A stretch of DNA of 64,000 bases from the NCBI GenBank assembly GCA_033439265.1, contig JAVTVX010000004.1, positions 16,815,701-16,879,700 of the forward strand, read 5' to 3'. A model generated the notes under the pieces. That model was not told the DNA's origin, did not search any database, and saw only the letters and a program-made list of their open reading frames with translations. Positions 57,656 through 64,000 of this stretch are shown here, one piece after another. The position numbers and the translations under genes were made by a program. This DNA comes from Dillenia suffruticosa (lineage: Eukaryota > Streptophyta > Magnoliopsida > Dilleniales > Dilleniaceae). The first letter of the stretch is position 1. The number at the start of each line of letters is the position of its first letter.

Positions 57656-59297
57656 CTACAAAATATATGACAATAAACAAGTGTAACAAATAAACTTGTG
57701 ACTGGTTAATGCACAAATGTCATATATATCAATAAGTATAAAAAATAACAACATAGTACAAATGAGAAATGTCAAATTACATATAAACCTAATGATTCTA
57801 TATGTCTCACAAAGGAATCTCTCACAATGGGTTTGGTGAAGGATTAGCCACCATACTGTATAAAAAATGTATTTAGACATCACTACACCCTTTTCGGTGA
57901 TATCTCTCACAAAATGGTATCTTTTATCAATGTATTTGGTATTTCTGTGATAGTTTTAGTCATAGGCAATGCTAGCCTGATTATCACTATAAATTATCAT
58001 TGGCTTCCCACTTTCTACCACAATCTCTAAATCATTCAGAAATCTCTGAAACCAAATACTCACCTGAACTGCCACTAAGCATATCACAGGCTCAACCTCT
58101 ATGGTAGATAGAGATACACAGATTTGCTTATTGTTTCTCCAAGACAAGGTTCCATTTATTGAGCAAGACAACAAACATTGATGTCGATTTGTGTTTATCT
58201 AGATAGCCACCCTAGTCGGTGTCTGAATATCCGACGAAACGCAAATCACCTCTTCCGTAACACAAGAACAGGTTTGCAGTTTACTTGAGAAACACTTTCC
58301 TGAACTACCACTGAGCATGCCACAAGCTTAGCCTCTATTATAGATAGAGATACATAGATTTGCTTCTTGCTTCTCCAAGAGATGAAACCGATGTTAAGCA
58401 AGATAGTAAAACCTGATATCGATTTGTGTCTATCCAGACCGCCACCCCTAGTCGGCATCTGAATACCCAATGAAACGTAAATCATTTCCTCTGTAACACA
58501 AAGAGTGGTACACAGTTGCCTTGAGATATTTCAGAATCCTTTTTACTGCTTTCCAGAAACTCCTTCTAAGATTCGATTGATACCTACCTACTAGATTGAC
58601 TATAAAATAAATGTCTAGTCATGTATGCCTCATTGCATACACAAAACTGCCATTTGCACTGGTATAAGAGATTCTACTCATCTCTCTTATTTATTCCTAA
58701 GTTATTGGGTATATATCAAGGCTCAAGTCTTCGCCTTTAGCGATAAGAGTATCTAATGGGTTGTAATCGCTCATCTCAAAATATTCAAAAATTTTCTTGA
58801 TGTAGAACTCTTGTTAAAGAGTCAACATCCTTCTCGAGTGATACCTTTGAATCCTTACTTCGAGAATGAACTAAGTATCACCCATGTCTTTTATATCAAA
58901 ACTCGACAATAATCATGTTTCAATGGTCATTAGATACTCTTTGTTACTTCCAGCCAACAGAATGTCACCCACATATAAGAACATGATCACAAAAAAGTGA
59001 GTAGAATGTTTCAGACAGATACAATAATCCTCCTCTATCATTATAAAACTATAAGATATCATATTCTCATGAAATCATAGATATAACTATTTGGATGACT
59101 ATTTTAGGTCGTATATCAATATTCGAAGTCGACAGACCTTATTCTCATGACCTATTAGAATGAACTCAGAGGGTTGCTCCATGTAGATCTTCTTATCCAA
59201 ACGTTTATTTACGGAAGGTGGTTTTTATTTCCATCTAGTGTAACTCCAGATCCAAGTTTGTGACAATCGCTAAAAATAAACGGATTGAGATAAATTG
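57656..59297 (-). pseudogene. copia b reverse transcriptase and RNase H
   Basis: 58900-59060 has the palm block LYVGDILLAGSNKEYLMTIE (58964-58975 encodes YVGD, so the first catalytic Asp of YVDD is Gly). 58500-58760 is the thumb/connection. 57850-58500 is RNase H with a duplicated start. 59100-59297 is the RT N-terminal part up to the gypsy B junction. Stops and frameshifts are frequent. Confidence 0.83.
58064..58535. repeat. 236-base tandem duplication in copia b RNase H
   Basis: ctgaact.ccact.agcat occurs at 58064 and 58300. From there both copies run through agatagagatacatagatttgctt, ctccaagaca/gatg and cgtaacacaag-like words. Copies a and c have this segment once. Confidence 0.88.
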
Positions 59298-59689
59298 TGT
59301 AACACCAAGAGAAAAAAAAGAAAGAAATGATTTGGAGACAAAACGCTGCGTCCCCAATTTGGGGATTAGGGTTAAAACCCTAACCCCCTTTCTCTCTCTC
59401 TCTCTCTCTCTCTCTCCCGACCTTTCATCTTCCGCGGCTGTTCATCTTCCTCCACGACCGTTCGCCTTCCACCGCCACCGCCGCCGCCATTGTCTCCTCC
59501 TTCTCCTTCTTCTTCTCTTTCTTCTTCTTCTTCTTCTTCTTCTTCTTCTTCCCTCTCGGTTTCTCTCTCTACCTTACTCTGTCTTCTCTCCTTCTCGCGA
59601 TCTTCCACGATCGCCCTCTCTCCACCTCACCGCGCACTGCCGCAAGCCACGATCGAGCACTGCCTTCCACCAACGCACGTGACTGTAGC

Positions 59690-59960
59690 GCCTTCTGCAA
59701 CGCGATCCCCCAGCCACAGCACGAGCCCAGGCCGTGAGCAGGACTGAGCCCGCGAGCGCGAGCCAACGCACGAGCGCGCGCGGCCCAGTGCGCGGCAGCG
59801 CATGAGCGCGCGCGAGCCGGCACACGAGCGTGCACTAGTGCACGGGCGAGCACCAGCCCGCAGGCCCATCAGCAGCAAGCCCACGGGCCCACCAGGCCCG
59901 ACAGCCCGTCCAAGCCCGTAGGCCTAGTACGGCCCGTGGCCCAGTACGGCCCCTGGCCCG
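59690..59960. other. CpG-dense block inside LTR B
   Basis: Dense gcgcgcg, gcacgagcg and gcccgcgag words, followed by gcccgt-rich sequence. It is the counterpart of 2080-2520 in LTR A. Confidence 0.8.
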
Positions 59961-60784
59961 CTAGCCCACGACGATCCGTGACCCTTTGCGTAGGTAAATG
60001 AATTCTCGATTCCGTGTACATACTAGGGTTTCAAAAATTATTGGTAATTTGACTTAAATTTCTCATATGTGTTTCAAATGGTAAACATTACAGGTTTTAG
60101 ACCAGGTTGACAGACGAACAAAAGCTAGATTCGGAAATCCGAGAAACCCTAGGTGAGAGAAATGCAACCTTTTCAACATTTGAATTAATTCTATCAAAAT
60201 TAGGTCGAATTTAGATCGAGAGTTACATAATATATTGAAATATATGAAATCCGAGAAAAATTAGACAAAAAAAATGAGAAATATTAGAAACTCGACCATT
60301 GGTGAGTCAGATGAGTCGAAATTGAGGAAACGAGAATCTATAACGAAGTTTTGTAAATTAGGTGGTATATATTTGGAAGGAAAAAATTGAAAATCCCTGA
60401 TTTGGCTTTTATTTGATATTAAATGTTGATAATCTGATTTATGTTGATCTTTTGGAGACTCGAGCGGTTAGATCCGATTTGGATTGTTAGTAGGGAGTCA
60501 CTTTCCTTCCGTAGACCTATGAGTGGGACTTTGACATTCGCTATTGATTGAAAACCATGTTTCAAAAATACTTTTTAAATGACATGTTTCGGCAAAATGT
60601 ATGATTGTTAGGATTTTTGAATATTTTATGAAATATTTTGTGACCTTTGGAGTATCTTAAATTCTGACTTTATTGATATGCATCCATGAGTTTTGATAAT
60701 TGAATATTGTGCCATATTTTCGACATATTGATATGTTTTAATACTTCCACTGCATTGGCACATAGTTTTAAATGGATTTACTTA

Positions 60785-60935
60785 CATATTTGGGCTGTAT
60801 GCCCGGCCGACTTTATGATATTATGCATTAGGCTGTATGCCCGACTGACGTTATGATATTATGCATGGGGCTATATGCCCGGCTGACTTGGTGATGGGAT
60901 GCATAGGGCTACGTGCCCGGCCGATATGATATTGT
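60785..60935. repeat. short tandem array in LTR B
   Basis: Four imperfect copies of a unit of about 40 bases built around ggctgtatgcccggc, gactttatgatattatgcat. Not seen at the equivalent place in LTR A. Confidence 0.8.
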
Positions 60936-62063
60936 GATTCGTAGCTACAAATGACATCTGGTAGAGGCACCCCTTGTGCCCGGATACGCTTCGGCCGGAG
61001 GTATCCGCCAGATCGTCGTGTGTATGGGTGTCCCAGGTTGACCCTCATCGGAAAGGACGTTGAGTACGGCTCCGTCTAGCACCAGGCGGGGGCACCATAC
61101 ACGGCCGACTAGTTATATATACATTATTATTATTTGCAGGCTAGTTGTGGTAGCCTGTGGCCAACATTGGGGCAGAGAGCCATTATTTAATACTTGCACT
61201 TGGAAAAACCCTCAATACGCCGTCCTTGGTCGAGGTAGACCATTGCCGGGAATATTTCATTGGCCGGCTCTTCACGACATTGATGTAAATATTAGATGTA
61301 TATATCTTGCTTTCTGATGTTTGCGTATTATATATGATTTTGAAATAACATGATCGGGTTGCACACTGTGGATATTTTCTTATCTATGCTTTGACACTCC
61401 AAGTTCACCCTAGATATTGATAGCATGATGTCAATCCCCTCACTTACTGAGTATCCTCCCATAGATACTCATCCCTCACTTTCTTTCCCACAGGATTAGT
61501 GTTGGACCGAGGAGATATCACTGGGCTTGGATATGGATATTTTCCATCTCTTCCGCTACGATGATTGGTGATATTATTATGTATTGGAGATTTTAGTTTG
61601 ACCAATGTATTTATATAAATTTTTTTGGGATGACTATATAAATTATGGACATTTATTCTTGAAACTCTCGTATTGATTTATTTCATTGCATTGAGACATT
61701 TGTAAATATTTAAAAATAACTTTGGAATTTATTTTATATATGCATAGAATTTAAGTCCGCTTGGTGTGGCGGCTACTCATGCTCTAGTTGGACATGACAG
61801 TAGAGGTCTGTTGTTAGGACTGCTAGAAACTTTATAGTCTTGCGTTGTTCTGGATGTTGGCTGTGGTATTTGTTGATTTTGGAGAGGTCGAGATGGCCAA
61901 TTGTTTATTTTTTTTAGGATGAATGTCATATACATGTGAAATTGTATATGGGAAACCTTCAATTTATGGGGAGGTTCTGCCCGATTTTTTGTAAAAATAC
62001 AGCCAGCATCCAGGGACAACGGGCGACTGTTCACGATCCCGGTTCGGGGCGTGACAGTTCGGT

Positions 62064-62077
62064 TGGTATCAAAGCTC
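62064..62077 (+). other. primer-binding site of gypsy B
   Basis: tggtatcaaagctc matches the initiator tRNA-Met site. It lies seven bases after the LTR end. Confidence 0.9.
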
Positions 62078-62386
62078 TTGGCTTAGAGCTATGTTTTATA
62101 AAATGATTTGAAAACATTCTCAAGTAACTTTGTTTTAAAAGTCCTCAATGCATTTGAGAGTTTTACACAGTCATTTAAAGTCCCATACATGGTTTTCAGC
62201 ATATGAGATATTCATTTAGGGGGTTAGATACGATTCGTATCTAACCTAGTATGTCATTTTTATTAAATTCTTAGACCCAAGACTTCATTTATTTTAGGAG
62301 ATTAGTTGCTATGTAACTAACCTTGATTCTTAAATCTCGACAAAACTATAACATTATATCTAATGATAATTTTCCCTTACAGAGTT

Positions 62387-63837
62387 ATGCCGTCTAAACA
62401 CGGTAGACGAGCAGGATGCGGAGCTAGACCCGCGCTACCCGCGACCCCTCATGTGCCTGACCCTCCGAGGGAGCCTGAGACCTTTGGAGTGCCTGAGGCT
62501 GCTTTCTCTACACGGGCGCCCCCTGCAGCGCCTACTCAGCCGGCTGCTCCTGCCGAGGTTCCACCACTGTCCCTTGACGCGTTTAGGCAGGTGTACGAGT
62601 GGTACACCTCCCACGGGATTCAGATGCCACCCCCACCACCACCACCGACGGACGCGCCGACTCCTACGGCCGTACCACCTTCTGTTGTACCAGATTAGCC
62701 ACCAGTTGCTGATCTATCTACTGTGTAGGGACCTAGCGACACTACCTCCTCCACCTTGAGGCATATTCATGAGCTCACCCAGCTGGTGAAGGAGGCGAGG
62801 CAGTTAGGCTGTACAGAGTTCGCAGGGACGGGTGATCCCACAGCAGCGAAGCACTGGATCAACCGTACTCGCAGAATTTTGACTGATTTGGGGTTGAGCG
62901 AGGACTACCGGCTTTGGATAGCAGAGAGACTTTTAGATGGTGATGCCCTCACTTGGTGGGAGGCGATTTGTGACGATGCTACCGAGCCGCTGCGATGGGA
63001 GGACTTCTTAAGGGAGTTCGATCGCAGGTACTTCTCTGAGTTCCAGTAGGACCGCAAGAGGGCAGAGTTTCTACACTTGCGGCAGGGAGCCAGGATAGTA
63101 ACAGAGTATGAGATGGAGTTGAGGCGACTAGCTGCTTTTGTTCCAGACTTAGCGACGCCGACGTAGCTACGGTTCAAGTTTGAGGACGGCCTCAACTTGA
63201 ACGTTAGGAGGTACATGACAGTGACCCCTAGTTTCTCCTTTGCGGAGATTGTGGACTTAGCACTTAGGGCGGAGGAGATCGTCCATGCTGAGGGCAGACA
63301 GCGGGAGAACAAGGAGCAAAAGAAGAGATCAAGGGCTTTTTCGAGCCAGGGCTCAAAGAAAGGTAGGACTTTAGGGTACCAGGAAGGCTCCTCTCAGTCG
63401 AGACAGACACTTACTGGGCAGGAATAAGAATCCCAAGAGTATAGAGAACCGGCCTCTAGTGCCACTACTCAGACTTCAGATCAATGGTACCCCTTTTGTC
63501 TCCGATGTCGTAGACACCACCCTTTTGGAGAGTGTAGGATGCCCATTACATGCTTCTGGTGTGGGAAGCAAGGGCACATCAGGAGCACCTGCCCTGAGTT
63601 GGGATTTGGAGGTCACATAGCTACGGGACACTCGAGTGTTCCCCGAGGAGGACAGCAGGGAGCACCTGCGCACTTGAGTCACACCGCTCCACAGATGGTA
63701 GCCGAGAGCAACACGGTGCTAGGACCATCACGATAGCAGCAGAGGACACAGGCCCGTGTATATGCGATAACGCAGGAGGATGCTGAGGCGAGTCCTGATG
63801 AGATTTTTGGTGTTCCTCCCATTGATCTCCATGTTTA
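62387..63837 (+). pseudogene. gypsy B gag, one continuous frame with in-frame stops
   Basis: The favoured start ATG is at 62387 (MPSKHGRRAG). A Pro/Ala-rich N-terminus is followed by the capsid block at 62756-63049 (LTQLVKEARQLGCTEFAGTG, then WINRTRRILTDLG and DALTWWEAI). 63050-63200 has the LHLRQGARIVTEYEMELRRL block. 63480-63600 has two knuckles, CLRCRRHHPFGEC and CFWCGKQGHIRSTC, the second a perfect CX2CX4HX4C. The frame never shifts over 1.45 kb but has several stops, almost all TAG. It is the best-preserved gag here, yet not translatable as it stands. Confidence 0.88.
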
Positions 63838-64000
63838 GAGATGTCCATGTACTTTTTTTTTTGAGAACCATCACTAGTTAAAGCCGTAGATGCTTAACTA
63901 TGTTGGTTGTACATACATTTTGATATATATATATCTATATATATTTTCTTCCATATTTATCGACTGATCTTTTATTTCCTCACATTAAGAGTTATGGAAA
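63838..64000 (+). other. gypsy B after gag, no domain recognised
   Basis: A T run at 63852-63862 and AT repeats near 63923-63945. Protease would be expected here but was not recognised before the window ends; a further insertion is possible. Confidence 0.4.

Larger units (their letters stand above)
56098..59297 (-). mobile_element. Ty1/copia element b, truncated by gypsy B
   Basis: 3' LTR 56098-56634, family non-coding tail to about 57655, RNase H with an internal tandem duplication, then RT up to 59297. The RT sequence stops in the gataaatt region (compare 5168-5175 in copia c), exactly where gypsy B begins. The rest of the element should lie beyond gypsy B. Confidence 0.86.
59298..62056 (+). 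repeat. 5' LTR of gypsy B
   Basis: 2759 bases, tgtaacacc to gtgaca. It contains a CT microsatellite (59388-59416), a CTT-rich run (59505-59550), a CpG-dense block (59690-59960) and a short tandem array (60785-60935). Confidence 0.9.
59298..64000 (+). mobile_element. Ty3/gypsy element B, 5' part
   Basis: 5' LTR 59298-62056, tRNA-Met primer-binding site 62064-62077, and a gag frame to 63837; the element continues beyond the window. The five bases before the LTR (aattg, 59293-59297) are the expected left target duplication. The LTR is the same family as 1-3079. Confidence 0.9.

Noticed and set aside
59260-59884. Several long frames on both strands (Ser/Leu-rich, Glu/Arg-rich, Ala/Arg-rich)
   Set aside because: They are CT, CTT and CpG-dense repeats inside LTR B, open in many frames by composition only.

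Overview
The window is plant nuclear DNA, almost certainly from a flowering plant. It is AT-rich and packed with decayed LTR retrotransposons, an RTE-type LINE and a CACTA DNA transposon, around one credible host gene. That gene encodes a mitochondrial P-class pentatricopeptide repeat (PPR) protein (15954-17306, +). No rRNA gene, tRNA gene or CRISPR array was recognised. Nearly every other long reading frame is a piece of a dead gag or pol gene, or a frame through a microsatellite.

Layout. 1-3079 is an antisense LTR of Ty3/gypsy family A/B, cut by the window start. It sits in a minus-strand Ty1/copia element (copia c, 3080-8557). Copia c's 5' LTR is in turn interrupted by a minus-strand gypsy element (gypsy C, 8558-13947) that has no gag. 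13948-18190 is the host island with the PPR gene. 18191-about 21515 is a small minus-strand chromovirus (gypsy D) that keeps gag, protease, integrase and a chromodomain tail but has lost reverse transcriptase (RT) and RNase H. 21516-24192 is unassigned. 24193-37460 is a composite between two LTRs of copia F. It holds an RT/RNase H gene split by a CACTA element (24986-26243, TTT target duplication), a gypsy LTR (from 26469) invaded by an inverted LTR (to 30191), a plus-strand copia tail (31061 onward), an RTE LINE (about 32790-36003) and a copia gag remnant.

37461-38237 is unassigned. From 38238 a third minus-strand copia (copia a, same family as c) runs to 56097, with a complete but dead plus-strand gypsy (gypsy E, 43926-54811, LTRs of about 2.67 kb) nested inside it. 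Copia b (56098-59297, same family) is inserted in the 5' LTR of copia a. Copia b is cut by the 5' LTR of gypsy B (59298-62056), whose gag runs to the window end. The insertion order on the right is therefore copia a, then copia b, then gypsy B, with gypsy E separately inside copia a.

How the parts relate. Nothing here forms an operon or pathway. The elements are parasites at different stages of decay, and the PPR protein would act alone on a mitochondrial transcript. The most interesting non-coding signal is a set of four arrays, one in each of four related gypsy LTR segments. Each has about 14-18 copies of a CpG-centred palindrome (consensus AAGTCGACTTG). Its commonest variants are the products expected from methyl-CpG deamination, and those variants contain a W-box core.
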